Source: Aristolochia californica
Lineage: Eukaryota; Streptophyta; Magnoliopsida; Piperales; Aristolochiaceae
DNA length: 64,000 nt
Assembly (NCBI GenBank): GCA_029961685.1
Contig: JARWKL010000003.1
Location: 14,465,731-14,529,730 of the forward strand
Direction of reading: 5' to 3'
How positions within the stretch are numbered: the stretch's first letter is position 1; each line of letters begins with the position of its first letter. Under the pieces are notes generated by a model that saw only the letters and a program-made list of their open reading frames with translations, was not told where the DNA came from and made no database searches. The position numbers and the translations under genes are program-made. Positions 29,930 through 41,476 of the stretch are shown in pieces.

Positions 29930-31384
29930 AACTATGGGTTTTCAAAGTTCATTCTCGTCCGTTGTTAGAATTTTTTTATCTCTTAAAACATGTGCGTAGT
30001 TTTTTTTTTTTTTTTTGCTTCCTTTCGTTAAATCGTATTGCCTTCCTTGCTCATATTACTACCTTCTTCCTTTGGTTGATTATTCTTTGTTATATAGATT
30101 ATTATATCTCCTCAGATTACTCATGATCCAAACAACTCTTGTTGCTCTAATCCAATTCATTTGATCCTCCTTCTTCACACTAGCAGTCTACAAATTTCTT
30201 CCCATTGTTATTGATTGGTAGAGTGTCTACCTCTGGGATTAGTCGTTGTCTTCCCTTTGCTTCAGTATGAGAAAGCTAACACTGCTTCCATAACTATAAT
30301 GAGAAGATAGCAATTACAAGGAGCATAAGGGCGACAATAGATCTTGTTCCGCATAAGCCTTGTTTGTGAAGGCGATGAGAGCAGCGAGATAGAGAGACGA
30401 GTGAAGGTCATCAAAAGCTGACTGTTGAACACCGCGCCACCAAAATACCTGTAGCTACAACGGTGCAGCGTCTGGTCGCTGATAGGAGAAGTCGGTCCCG
30501 GGGAGACTGACAACCGCTCGTTGATGGGGACGGGAGAGGCGAACCCTGGTGGTCTGGCCTGTGTTCAGGGAACCTTGCTTAACTTCACTGGCTATTTATG
30601 CTCCGCCCACCACAACCACTCTATTGGATGCTTGCGCCAGAATTATTTCCGTTTTGGAGGAACTCTTTTGGGCCTTACATTGCTATCAAAAAGTTTCCTC
30701 CAACAGATCCGAGCTCTGTTTCCATCGAGCTTCGTTTCAGCCGAGATATCCGTTGCTACTCCCTCCATTTCATAAACTTGCTATGTGGAAAGATGTCATC
30801 TAACGACGATCTCTTGGTTTATAAAGTTCCGTATCTTTCTTCTCTGGCTAGAAGCCGAAACTTTCTTGGCTGCATCACATGTTTTTTGTCTCTTTGCTCG
30901 AGGAAGAAGGCATTGTTGCCTTATTCAAGTTTCCTAAGTTAGGAAACTTAAATCAGTGCCCTGGCCCGTCCAACTCGGACTAGCGAGCCAGGGATCCAGC
31001 AACGTGAGGGTACTACTCCTGCACAAGCCAGACCTAGTCAACTCGGGTCAACCTGGACTAGGTCAACTCAGGTCTGGGTCAACTTGACTCGGGTCACATA
31101 TTTTTTACCTTGATATACGTGCCCAAGTTTATACATATTTTGGCAAGACTCAGTAATTTTTTCTCTGGCTGGATTATTATTTTTTATGAATTGACAGATT
31201 ATTCCTTGGTCAGCATATTATTTGGTCTAGATATGTGCATTGGACTATTTCATGGTTATTTTACAAGGATTATTTTGGGTCGTGTTAAATGGGACCAAGC
31301 CCATTTTGGCAGCTGCTATTGTGTCTCTTTTGATGAGACATTATTATTGAAAAAGAGGTAGCCTCATACCATTATTTATTTGTT

Positions 31385-31770
31385 CCCGTAAAAAATATCA
31401 AAATTATTTGTAGTTGGGAGTCCATGACGGAGGAACTTCATCCTTATCAAAAATATCAATTTTTTTGTAGTTGGGAGTCCATGACGGAGGAACTTCATCC
31501 CTGTAAAAAAAGTCAAATTTATTTGTGGTTGGGAGTCCATGTGGAACTTCATCCCCGTAAAAAAAATCAAATTTATTTATGGTTGGGAGTCCATCATCCC
31601 CGTCAAAAATATCAAAATTATTTGTGTTTGGGAGTCCATGAAGGAGGAACTTCATCCCCGTAAAAAAATATCAAAATTATTTGTGGTTGGAAGTCCATGA
31701 CAGAGGACCTTCATCCCTGTAAAAAATATCACATTGTTGTGGTTGGAAGTCCATGACAGAGGAACTTATT
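31385..31770 (+). repeat. Tandem repeat in element D
   Basis: About seven units of roughly 50-60 bp: AAAAATATCAAAATTATTTG, TGGTTGGGAGTCCATGA, then CGGAGGAACTTCATCCCCGT. Units vary by loss of CGGAGGAACTTC-type pieces. Peptides read from it on either strand are repetitive with no known domain. Confidence 0.85.
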
Positions 31771-32067
31771 ATTATATTTATGTTACTTCTCCCCATTAAT
31801 ATCATATATTACTCTACCACTTGAGATTCATTGTCCTGTGGAGGGACACGGTGGTGGAGGTGGACACTTCAGAGTAATGTCTTAGCAGCTAAGAGTGATT
31901 TACTCTCACTGATATTATACCAGTTGGGCCTAATGAATGAGAGCACTAGCATGAGGGGGAATGTTGGAAGATGAAGGCATATTATACAAAAAAAAATAAA
32001 AAATTATACATCATTTGCAACAAGTTGGAAGTTCATGTTGTTCTCTCACCCCCAACTTGAGGGGGAG

Positions 32068-32504
32068 TGTTGGAAGACAGGGCCCAAGCCCACACGACCA
32101 AGGAAGACTCACATATCCAAGTGTATTAGACGATAGGCTCAAGCCCATAAGACCAAGGAAGACCCATGCAACCAATAGATATAGAAGAAGGCCTCAAGGC
32201 CCACAGATCAAGGAGAAGGCCCATAGGCCCACATACATGGATGGCAGGATGGTAAATAAAGGGTCATCTCATAGAGATGGCATTTATGTAATCAAGTTAA
32301 TGTTTTAGGGTTAAAACCCTAAGCCCTAAACCCTAAGTTCAGAGGTATTATTGTAATACAATAGTTTCATATATCTATAAATAGAGCTTCAAATGGAGGG
32401 TTAGGAATCATCAAGTCCATAACCCTTCTTCCTCATTTTTTCTCCCAATGGGGTTCTCTCCTCTTTATCCATGAGCTAAATCCATGGAGTCATGAAAATC
32501 AACA
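32068..32504 (+). mobile_element. 3' LTR of element D
   Basis: TGTTGGAAGACAGGG to ATGAAAATCAACA, 437 bp, after the purine tract; then the AAGAT target copy. Includes AAACCCTAAGCCCTAAACCC near 32315, a telomere-like phrase absent from the 5' LTR. Confidence 0.9.
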
Positions 32505-33174
32505 AAGATAATCTTCATAAACATTGTGAAGATTTATCTTGTATGATTAAAAGGATGTTGTAGTCTCGATCATCTTGTGGCAAAATTACATGATTGATCA
32601 AAGGTTTTTTTTTCTGTTTGTTATTTGGATTCAGTTACCTTTATGTAATGGGAATCAAACATTGATGATATGAGATTCCAGCATATGTTGCTGTCAATTC
32701 TATGATCCAATGTTACTCATAGGAGTGTTATGTTGATGGATAACCGTTATATGTTTGATGAAATTCCAACACTCACTTATCCCTATTATTTTTGGGTTTG
32801 AACTTCAACAATTAAATCTTTTTTTGTGTTGAAGTATTCCAATGAGTTGGAATTTATTTTGCCAAGAAATTGCTCTTGGTTTGCCAAGAAATGCCTTGTC
32901 TAAAGTTGCTCTCAGTTTTGTGGTTGAGTTTGGATTAAGGATAAGAGTGGCATCTATTCTCTTCTCTCTATTTTTTTTTAATAAATATAAGAGAAGTTAA
33001 GTAGTGGTTCTTGACAAAAACATCAATTTTTCCATGATTTGGTGCTTATTCTCGAGAAAATATTCTCTACTTATTTTTGGAGGCTAATTTGGTCTACGGG
33101 TGCTTCAAATTACATTGTGTAATTGTTATTTGAGCCCCTTTGAAAATTGACCTCACTAGTTGATTTGTGTCAAC

Positions 33175-36100
33175 ATGGAGAGTGGACATATGAGTAATAA
33201 GAGTGATATACTCTGAATTACTACAATTCCACTATGAGGTATTTACAATTACCTCAGGTAGTTGCAATCGGTACGGAGGGTTCTCATTACTCGTGACCTT
33301 CTTAGTCATGTTATCCAAATCCTTCCTCCAATTGATGAAGAAGATGAAGTCTACCGTAAATGGGTCAAAAATGATAACATGGTTATCGGTTGGCTTATTA
33401 ACCGCATGGAAGAGCATGTCGCTAACAATGTGGTCCACTTGGAAACATCCATGGATATTTGGGACACATGTGTTAATCTCTATTCCAGTACCGCCTCCTT
33501 GCAAAGAGTATATGATGTTTTCCAAAGTATGCTGGCTACCAAACAAGGAGAGAATATTCATGAGTTTTTGGCTTGGTTTTGTGGCCTTCTCCAAGATTGG
33601 AAAATTACTCAACCATACTCTATCGACATTTTTGTTCAAGAAAAATAGCGCGAGGCACTGGCAGCGCCTATTTGCCTTACCAATATTAAGTCGTATCTAG
33701 AGGTGGCTAAGACTCAACTTCTTTGTTGTTCTGCCCTTCCCTCTTTTGTTGACATTAGTGCTACCTTGTTACGGATTCCTGATCCCTCTCCTCTTATTGG
33801 TTCTCCATCAACTATGTTCTCTAGTAATCAGGGCACATCATCCCCATTTCTAGGATGCGGCAGAAATACAAGAGTAGGCCGCAATAGAGGTGGTTGAACG
33901 GGTCTGACCCATTCCCGCACTGAGCCTCAATTGTGCACGCACTATGCTGATTAGAACCACCTTGTGGATTCATGCTGGAAACTCCATGGCAAGCCTGATT
34001 GGGCAACAACCAATCCAACCTCAGTTAATGTTAAGAAAAAGGATGAAGGGACTGATTCTCATTCCAAGAATGTGTCTGCGGAAGACTATGCTGCAATTCA
34101 GAAGTTGGAATCATTATTCAATCAATCCTCTACTCCACCAGGCCCTACTACTGCCACTATCATTGCGTCAGGTATGCTTTCTTTCGCTTCAACCCCTTCC
34201 TCTTGGATAATTGACTCCCGGGCTTCCAAACACTTGTTAGGTAACAAAGACATGCATCATTCATTATCTCTATGTCTTCCACATAAATTTTTCACTATTG
34301 CTAATGGTTCCCAAACCAAGTGCTTGGCAAGGGTTCTTCCTCTCTTATCACGTCTATTCCTCTCAGATGTGTTATTTGTTCCTCAATTTCCATTAAATTT
34401 TCTCTCTGGTAGTCAATTAACCAAACAATTGAATTGTTTTGTCACCTTCTCACCATCTTCGATTATATTTTAGGATCTAACTACAAACTAGGTGATTGGT
34501 GGCGGCCATGAAAAAGGGGGTTTATACTATTTTACTCTTTTACTAGTAGCTGCTATTTTTTCCACTACATCCGAGGCTCAACTGTGGCACAACCGGCTTG
34601 GTCATCCATCTACCTCGTCACTTCATTCTTTAGTTATATCTCTAAAATCTTTATCTAATTTCAATTGTGAGGCATGTCAATTAAGTAAGCATGTTAGGAG
34701 TACATATTCTCCTCATCTTACAACTACTAGTACTGCTCCGTTTGTATTAATACATTCTGATGTATGGGGCCCTTTAAAGATCTCTAACATTTCTCAGATT
34801 CAATGTCTTATTATTTTTTTGGATGATTTTACCCGAGTGACTTGGTTATTTTTGTTTAAAGAATGATTTGAAATTCTTTCTATTTTTAAAAACATTCATG
34901 CAATGTTTCTATAGAAATTTTTGAAAAAAATCAAATCCTTAGATTCAATAATGCTAAGGCATATTTGTCTAATGAGTTTAAATCATTTTGTGAGGGTAAT
35001 AGGCTTCTTCAACAAACATCATGTGCCTATACCCCTCAACAAAGTGGTGTTGCTGAAAGAAAGAATCTTTACCTCCTTGAAATTGCTCGAGGCCTCCTCT
35101 ACTCTATGAATGTACCCTACTTTTATTGCCCTCATGCTATTCTTACAACATACTTTCTCAACAATAGGTTACCTTCATTAGTACTTGGAAATCAAACTTT
35201 GTATTCTATTTTGTTTCATGGTAAAATCAGTTTTCTCTTCCTCTTAAAGTATTTGGTTGCACATGTTTTGTTCATGATACTTCACCACATTAAAGTAAAC
35301 TTGATCATCGATTTATGAGGTGTATTTATTTGGGGTTTTCTCGAACTCAGAAATGATATATTTTTTATAATCCTACACTTTGGAGGTTGATGGTATCTCG
35401 GGATGTGACTTTCTTTGAAGGTACTTCCTTCTACTCCTCACTTGAGGCTCCTCTAGGGTTTACATTTCCTCCAACCACTCCATGCCCGCTTGTGCCGTTT
35501 AAAGAAGATATTACTCAACCCCCATAAGCACCGGCCGTCTCCTCACCTGTGGAGTTGTCCGATCTTCTTGAGGTAAGTCTTTCTCCTCCTATGTTTGGGC
35601 CTGAATTTGATATTCGGCCTATTGCGTTATGAAAGGAAAACCGTTCTTGCACTACGTCTCATCCAATTGCCAATTTTTTGCCTTTACATCGCTTATCTTA
35701 TGAGTGTATTCAGTTTCTTGCTTCTCTTTAATTTGTTTCCATACCAAAATCCTATCAGGAGGCCCTAAAGCATCCGAGATGGAAGGCCGTTATAGACGAA
35801 GAAATGCATGCATTATATAAAAATCATACATGGACATTGGCATCACTCCCAAAAAGGAAAAAGACCGGTTGGTTGTAGTTGATTTTTTTGGTGAAACACA
35901 TCCCAGATGGGTTGGTTGCTCGTGTTAAATCACACCTTATGGAAAAAGGTTATACTCATTGATATGTGATAGATTATGAAGAGACTTTCTCTCCGGTTGC
36001 AAAACTGAACTCAATATGTATCATCCTCTCTATTGCTGCTTACTCATCCTAGCTAGTATATCAGATTGATGTAAAAAATGCATTTTTAAAAGGTGATATA

Positions 36101-36255
36101 CGTGAAAAAATTTATATGATCCAACCACAGGATATATGCCGGTTAAAGAAATCTTTATATGGGCTTAAATAGTCCCCTCGGGCCTGGTTTGATAAATTCA
36201 GTCAAGCGCTTCTATGATTTGGCTTTCATAGGTGCTCGGTTGATCACCACTCAAC
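33175..36255 (+). pseudogene. Copia C gag-pol, copy 1
   Basis: Gag starts MESGHMSNKSDIL and stops at once (TGA), then continues with IGWLINRMEEHVANNVVHLE, DIWDTCVNLYSS (UBN2-type gag) and a damaged zinc knuckle (CTHYAD, NHLVDSC). Protease reads WIIDSRASKHLLG, with Arg for the Gly after the catalytic DS. Integrase follows: AQLWHNRLGHPSTSS, FNCEACQLSKH, LIHSDVWGP, QQSGVAERKN. RT starts at QEALKHPRWKAVIDEEMHAL (35750) and ends near 36255. More than ten stops or frameshifts. Confidence 0.88.
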
Positions 36256-36441
36256 CGATTTCTACTACATCAAAATGGAATCTCTTTCAAACTCAAAACA
36301 CAAATTGAATTCACTCCTCTCCTCTTCTCTCCTTTCTCTCTTCTTCTCTTCTCCTCTCCTTCTTCGTCTCCCTTTTTGGCTCGAGATCAATATGAAGGAG
36401 TCCTAAATTCCACACATGGCTGCTTTCCCTCATATATGTTG
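36256..36441. other. Pyrimidine-rich stretch, possible LTR remnant
   Basis: CTCTCCTCTTCTCTCC-type sequence followed by GGAGTCCTAAATTCCACA and CATGG. This resembles the end of a C-like LTR plus the first PBS bases, but no start is visible. No coding content. Confidence 0.4.
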
Positions 36442-36787
36442 TGTCATGCATGCAATAGCATTATTATTTTAATTGTTTTTCTTTAATATACTTTATTTTA
36501 TTTCATTTTTAGGCCACATGGGTATTTTTGGAATATTTCATTTATAGGGGTATTTTTGTAATATTTTATCTTAAACCCTGTATGGTTGAACCCTATATAA
36601 GGGGTAAGAGTAATGAGAAAGAGAAACATTGATTTTAAGTTAAATAGGGTTTTGAGTTCACCTCAATGAGGTCAGGGGTGTGCGTTCTCCTTAACGAACC
36701 TATGGTTTTCAAGCTTTCCTTTGGCTTAATCTTCGCCTTCCTCTTCTTCCTCCCTACGAATCATGTGTCAGATCCGAGACCATAACA
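36442..36787 (+). mobile_element. 5' LTR of A element copy 2
   Basis: TGTCATGCATGCAATAGC to GAGACCATAACA, 346 bp. PBS TGGTATCAGAGC at 36790-36801. Confidence 0.9.
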
Positions 36788-36810
36788 ACTGGTATCAGAG
36801 CAGGAACACA

Positions 36811-37990
36811 ATGATCCATTCCCTAGAAGAATGGATTGCCATGTGCAGAGAATTATCCCTTGAAGAATGGATGGCCATGCGTAGAAAATTGTACAGAGAA
36901 TTGGCAGAAGAACTTACATGGAAATAATACGTGAATGACGTGTAGCTTACATTAAAAAAAATTATGCAAGGAAGCAATTGGCTACCGCAGAAAAGGTCAT
37001 ACGATCTCAAATCTCCGAGCACAAAATAAACACTGAACGAGAGGCAATTGATCGTGACGCTATCTCGAACGGGCAGGAGAAGCAAGAAATCAGAGAGCCT
37101 TCTATATCTCCAGCGGCGGTGACATCCAAATTTGGGGATTCAGAAATTCCGAAATCAGAAGGGTATTCAGCACACCCCTAGTCGAAAAATCCCGAATGGG
37201 GTTCGGCATCAAACCCTTTCCCACTGGACGCCATACATCTTTCCGAATAGAAGACATAGGAAAATCCCGAGCCGAACAGCGGGGACCAAGCTTCGAGGAA
37301 ATTAGAAGGGTTTTCTGCCACAACGTCGTTGGTATTGGGTGCGACCACCAATCTAAAATTGGGGAAAATGGCAATCTCCGAGCAGGGAAGTCATATGCAA
37401 AATTCCTGAGCAGGGCAAGGGGACCCAGAAATTCCAAAATCACAGCAACGAGGCTCACAACAAGCAACACTCGATTTTAAATAGGAGAAAGGAAAATTTT
37501 TCGGCGACTATTCTGACCAGGAAATGTTTCCAAGAGCCCTCTGTCTCAGAAAATCTCCAAGCGGAGAAGCCCCAATGGGCTGTTGTCCGCCACCGGAGAA
37601 GGAGGAGACTCCGACGGCTCCGTCGGACAAATTTCCGCTCAATCTCGCCCTTGGTAGCCCAGCGGAAACAAAATTTTATCGCCTTCGGGGGTAAGTTTCC
37701 GAACCGCCGTCGACTTTTAGGTGAAATCGGTTGTTCCATGGGGTTGATGGGGCTCCAAAGGCCTGAGCAGTAGCAACATTGCTCAAAAATTGGGGATGGA
37801 GCTTCTCAGTTCCGTGAAGCAGAGAACCAGTGCCCAATTGCTGGGATTCCGGCTTGGGTGTATGAATTTCGAGGTGAAATTTTTCTAAGGATGACAGTAT
37901 ACGTAGAAAAAGTTGTATGGGGCTTGCGAAGATTTTTTTTTTGGGGGGCTTTGTTTTTCTGTTGATGAGTACAGTCCCTGTGCGTATGTC
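36811..37990 (+). pseudogene. A-family gag-like region, copy 2, broken
   Basis: MIHSLEEWIAMCRELSLEEW opens after the PBS but meets stops from about 36925. Further frames show PAEKVIRSQISEHK-like wording (compare PAEKVIRPEISEQG in the minus-strand copy at 1-572), SENLQAEKPQWAVVRHRRRR, and a tail with GIPAWVYEFRGEIFLRM shared with 7310-7350. A G7/T9 run at 37932-37948 differs in length between copies. Confidence 0.65.
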
Positions 37991-38051
37991 CGTTGTCAAA
38001 TTGGATATTGGGGGCTTAATTTTTTGTGTCCCATGTCTGTAGTAATGAGAG

Positions 38052-38340
38052 ATGGATGGGAAATTCCAATGTTTTGGATTGGTTAATTTTGAGAATGCAG
38101 CAGATGCTGCTCTTGCCGTTGAGGGGCTTCATGACAAAAAAATTGATGACAACGAGTGGTATTTTGGGAAGGCTCTGAAGAAATCAGAAAGGGAGATGGG
38201 ATTGAAGGGACAGTTTGAGAAGATTTATAAGGCGACTATAGACAAGTACCAACGGGTGAACCTGTACTTGAAGAACATGGTTGACAACATAGATTATGAG
38301 AAGTTGAACCAATTGTTTTCTGAGTTTTGTCTACTTACTT
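38052..38340 (+). pseudogene. Poly(A)-binding protein fragment, copy 2
   Basis: [40 protein letters not shown], then [20 protein letters not shown] and LTSCKV, covering the end of RRM3 and the start of RRM4. It lacks the stop seen in copy 1 and is continuous with the following segments in one 282-codon frame (38052-38900). A 2-bp deletion just upstream (GAGATGGATGGG) separates it from VVMRDG. Confidence 0.88.
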
Positions 38341-38511
38341 CATGCAAGGTTTTTGCAGTGAACTTGATAAATGTGTTGAGTGGTATATATGCTATCATAA
38401 CAGGTAGTTCTATGGGCCCTATTGTGATAGAAGATTCACAGCATAGTAAGTTAAATTTGTCATTTCTTGGTTCTGCAAAGTATGGAGATAGATTTCTTGG
38501 TTCTACACAGA
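38341..38511 (+). other. Unidentified captured segment between PABP and VSR, copy 2
   Basis: [20 protein letters not shown] and [17 protein letters not shown], in frame with both neighbours. Source not recognised. Confidence 0.4.
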
Positions 38512-38888
38512 AGGCTATTGCCAGTGGGGAAATGGTTAATGTGAACCTTGACTGGACTGAAACAGTGCCCCACCCAGATGATCGGGTGGAGTATGAATTG
38601 TGGGCCAGTAGCAATGATGAGCATGGGCCTAAGTGTGACATGCTGGTACAATTTGTGAAGGATTTCAAGGGTGCAACACAGTCACTTGAACAAGGCGGAT
38701 ACAACCAGTTCACACCTCACTACATACCTTGGTACTGTCCTCAGGCATTCACAATTAGCAAGCAATGCAAATCTCAGCGTATTAATCATATTAGATATTG
38801 TGCACCTGATCCTGTACAAGGTTTTAATCATGGATATGAAGGGAAAGACGTGGTTATTGAGAACTTGAGACTGTTATGTGTTTTAAAG
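38512..38888 (+). pseudogene. Vacuolar sorting receptor fragment, copy 2
   Basis: [60 protein letters not shown] and [19 protein letters not shown]. In frame with the PABP part. The frame ends at TAA 38898 where copy 1 has TTA. Confidence 0.9.
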
Positions 38889-39492
38889 GCTGGCAAGTAA
38901 GATTCTCCAAGGGTAAGATTCACAGGATTTGCTCTTTCTACTGCAATGCCAATTTTTGAAACAATTAATTTTCTTAAGTCTGGTAAATTCCAGCCAATAG
39001 ATTTTGCTGCAATTATCTGTTGTAGGAGGAGTGCAGTGTATTATCCAGGTATAAATCAGCCTTAAGATGATGGTGAAAATATTTCCTCAGACCCTGATTA
39101 TGCTTCCCATATTGATTACCGTTGGGGCTATGATGGTTTGAAGAAATCTATTTACCAATTCCTGTGTACACAAGATAGCATACTGGATAAATCCGGAGAC
39201 ACTTCACATGTCAATGAGGAAGATGCAAATTCAAATACCAGTCACTTTATTTCATACTTCTTAAAAAATTCTCCCACGGCAAAGAGAGTGGATGACTTGA
39301 TGTATGATTTTTTTGTGGCTGGGTTGAACAGTAGGACGAAGTGTCCACTGGTTGCTGCTATTACAGTGCAGAAATGGGTTCCACTAGATAGTCAGGTTGG
39401 AGCTATTTCAGAGGTGATAAGAAAATTGAAAGAGGACGGGCAATGGTTTGATGAAATGCCCGGCAGGCAAAGGGGAATACTGTCATTTATTG
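38889..39492 (+). pseudogene. Unidentified captured coding segment, copy 2
   Basis: Same frame as the receptor part: FETINFLKSGKFQPIDFAAI, YYPGINQP, TAA at 39063 (shared with copy 1 at 8520), then a 119-codon open frame from 39138 with [40 protein letters not shown] and [10 protein letters not shown]. One inserted base near 39470 shifts the frame. Confidence 0.5.
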
Positions 39493-39499
39493 AATAGCA

Positions 39500-39665
39500 G
39501 TTTGGGTTTTCTGGAATTGGTGCAAATTATGAATGGCACTGCTGTTGGGAGGTTTTGTGTGCGTAACAATGGGGCTAAAGATGTGGTTGAAGGGGTGGTG
39601 ATCATGGTTATGAGTACATGACGGGTGGTACTGTAGCAGTACTTGGGAAACCTGGAAGCAACTGT
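39500..39665 (+). pseudogene. Glutamate synthase fragment, copy 2
   Basis: Reads [20 protein letters not shown] in the shifted frame, then, after a compensating 1-base loss near 39597, [19 protein letters not shown] in the original frame. The RN retained here (CN in copy 1) is closer to the family. Confidence 0.83.
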
Positions 39666-39671
39666 GCTCTG

Positions 39672-40310
39672 GATGGTCCACTTATCCTTTATGTTTCTAA
39701 GATGATTCCTGCTTCTAATAAAGGTCAATTTTTTGCCTTTGGGCGTCCCTTTACTGGCAAATTCTGCACTAGTATGAAGGTCAGAATTATGGGTCCAAAT
39801 TATGCACAAGGCCAGCAAAATGACTTATATGTGAAAAACGTCCAGAGAACTGTCATTTGGATGGGGACAGAGCCTGAGTTTGCTGAAGTAGTTCCTTGTG
39901 GAAAAACAGAGTCTTTGGTTGGATTGGTTCAGTTCATTACTGCTACTTTGACTGGTGAGAAAGAAGTAGTTGCTCACCCATTTCGAGCCCTGAAGTTCTC
40001 TGTGTCCCTTGTTGTGCATATTGTTGTCCAATGTAGAGTTGCTTCAGATCTTCCCAAGCTTGTTGAAGGTTTGAAATGGCTGGCCAAGTCAGATCATATG
40101 GTTGTTTGTACAATTGTAGAGGGTGGTGTAAATATTGTAGCTGGAGACCTCCATTTTGAGATCTGCCTTAAGGATATGCAAGATTACTTCATGGGTGGAG
40201 CTGAAATCATTGTTTCTCCTCCAATTGTTTCATTCTATGAAACTGTAATACGCAAGTCTCCTTACAAACACAATTGGCTTTAAATGGAAGCTAGGCCAAT
40301 GGAGTTCTAC
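39672..40310 (+). pseudogene. Elongation factor 2 fragment, copy 2
   Basis: A 221-codon frame (39618-40283) covers the GOGAT end and eEF2: [64 protein letters not shown], [21 protein letters not shown], then the shared TAA at 40281 and MEARPMEF. It keeps the two bases lost in copy 1 (CGKTES). Confidence 0.93.
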
Positions 40311-40381
40311 ACTCTTCCTTCAGATCCAAATATTGGATAGATGCTTCTCCTGGGATGTATTTTCCTGTGCCTTGATGCATT
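40311..40381 (+). pseudogene. DExH helicase fragment, copy 2
   Basis: LPSDPNIG, a TAG replacing Gln, then MLLLGCIFLCL. Ends at the junction with gypsy B. Confidence 0.7.
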
Positions 40382-41088
40382 GACAGTCCTAAACGGTGGG
40401 TGGAATGCATTCCTTGTGCGCAATATTGCTAAAATACCTCCTTCCACATGGCCTTAGTGGAGACACCATTCCGGATACTATATGGCAAGGATCCCCCTCG
40501 TTTTATTTCTCATGTTAAGGGTTCAACCAGAGTGGAGGCAGTTGACCAAGCTCTTATGGATTGGGATCAATTGCTGGAATATGTTGTCGAACGAATTAGG
40601 AAAGCTCAAGCATGCATGAAAGTCTATTATGATAAGGGCCACCGCGATGTTATATACAATGTGGGTGATATAGTGTGGCTTCGTCTACAGTCTTACTGTA
40701 AAAATTCAATTGCGGGCAATCGGCTCAACCTTTCTCCCAAATATTTTGGGCCCTTCAACATTATCTAGAGAGTTGGCTAGGTAGCCTATAAGCTGCAACT
40801 TCCTCCAGAGTCCAAGCTTCACAATATTTTTCATGTCTCTCTCCTCAAGCAATTCAAAGGACTAGAACCACCCTCCATTTCCTCTTTACCCCCGATTGAG
40901 GACGACAAAGTTTCTCTCACTCTGACAAAAAATTTGGGCTCTCGACAAAATCAGAATAGGAGAGAAGTACTAGTTCAGTGGACGCACACAAATGCCATGG
41001 AGGCCACTTGGGAGAATTTTGGCGTATTTCATCAAGTCTACCCTACCTTCGAGCTTGAGGACAAGCTCTTTCTGCAAGGGGGAAATGA
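40382..41088 (+). pseudogene. B4 integrase C-terminus and chromodomain fragment
   Basis: Starts in integrase at SPKRWVECIP-type sequence, continues ALVETPFRILYGKDPPRF, YDKGHRDVIYNVGDIVWLRL, SPKYFGPFNII and a chromodomain ATWENFGVFHQVYPTFELED. It matches the corresponding part of B1 (15413-16104) most closely. No catalytic core remains. Confidence 0.83.
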
Positions 41089-41476
41089 TGTTGTGGACTT
41101 CATAGCGGGACGAGTCATCTAGAGGCGACGTGGGTGAGTTGGTAACTCAGAAGGACATTCAAGTACCTTAGCACTTATAAATTTACTTTATTTAATTATG
41201 TGGTAAAATGTAGAGCCAGTGATGGCATTCTTGTAAAACTATAAGTTGGATTCTTTGGCGTGATGAGCCTTTAAGTGGGCTCATGGAATTGAATGAAGGC
41301 AAGTAGAATGTCATTCAGAAAAGGATTGGTGTTCTCCTCCAATGAACCCTAGGATCGTCTTTCTCCTTGATGAACCCAAGGGTACAAGTCTCCCCTTGAC
41401 GAGCCTGATCTTAGTCCCTCAATCCATCCCTTCTTCCATTCATTCTCGCCAACATAGGGTGCCTAGGTAAGACATA
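41089..41476 (+). mobile_element. B4 3' LTR, truncated
   Basis: TGTTGTGGACTTCATAGCGG to TGCCTAGGTAAGACA, then a jump to the inside of a copia E LTR at about 41477. Confidence 0.82.

Larger units (their letters stand above)
19389..30460. repeat. Segmental duplication, copy A
   Basis: This 11.1-kb block matches 42166-55168 in the same order and orientation: copia E end with a B element, copia F, the phytocyanin locus, the non-coding module, copia C LTR and the first part of D. Relative to copy B it lacks about 2.1 kb of copia E (junction near 21763) and 21 bp in the copia C LTR; copy B lacks 277 bp in the phytocyanin gene. The coordinate offset changes accordingly from about 22777 to 24927. 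Confidence 0.9.
29485..32504 (+). mobile_element. Element D: complete non-autonomous LTR element
   Basis: LTRs at 29485-29899 and 32068-32504, target duplication AAGAT at 29480-29484 and 32505-32509, and a purine tract ACTTGAGGGGGAG before the 3' LTR. The uninterrupted site is seen at 59300-59310 (AAATCAAGATAATCTTC). The 2.17-kb interior shows no gag, protease, RT or integrase. It holds a T17 run near 30000-30016, a stretch at 30250-30950 with short frames I cannot assign, and a tandem repeat at 31385-31770. The LTRs differ by a modest number of substitutions. Confidence 0.9.
28938..36255 (+). mobile_element. Copia C copy 1, interrupted by element D, 3' truncated
   Basis: 5' LTR 28938-29301, PBS 29302-29313, leader interrupted by D (29485-32504), gag from 33175, then protease, integrase and part of RT. 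It breaks off at about 36255 inside RT, where the complete relative at 58.7-64 kb continues. No 3' LTR remains. Confidence 0.85.
36442..40381 (+). mobile_element. A element copy 2 carrying the same host-gene chimera
   Basis: 5' LTR (36442-36787), PBS, decayed gag region (36811-37990) and the host-gene fragments (38052-40381). At 40382 it is replaced by gypsy B integrase sequence at a short shared CATTGACA, so its own 3' end is missing. Copy 1 supplies the complementary end, with chromodomain tail and 3' LTR. Confidence 0.8.

Noticed and set aside
32310..32340. Telomere-like CCCTAAACCCTAAG in the D 3' LTR
   Set aside because: Only two or three imperfect units, absent in the other D LTRs; a short slippage product rather than an interstitial telomere.
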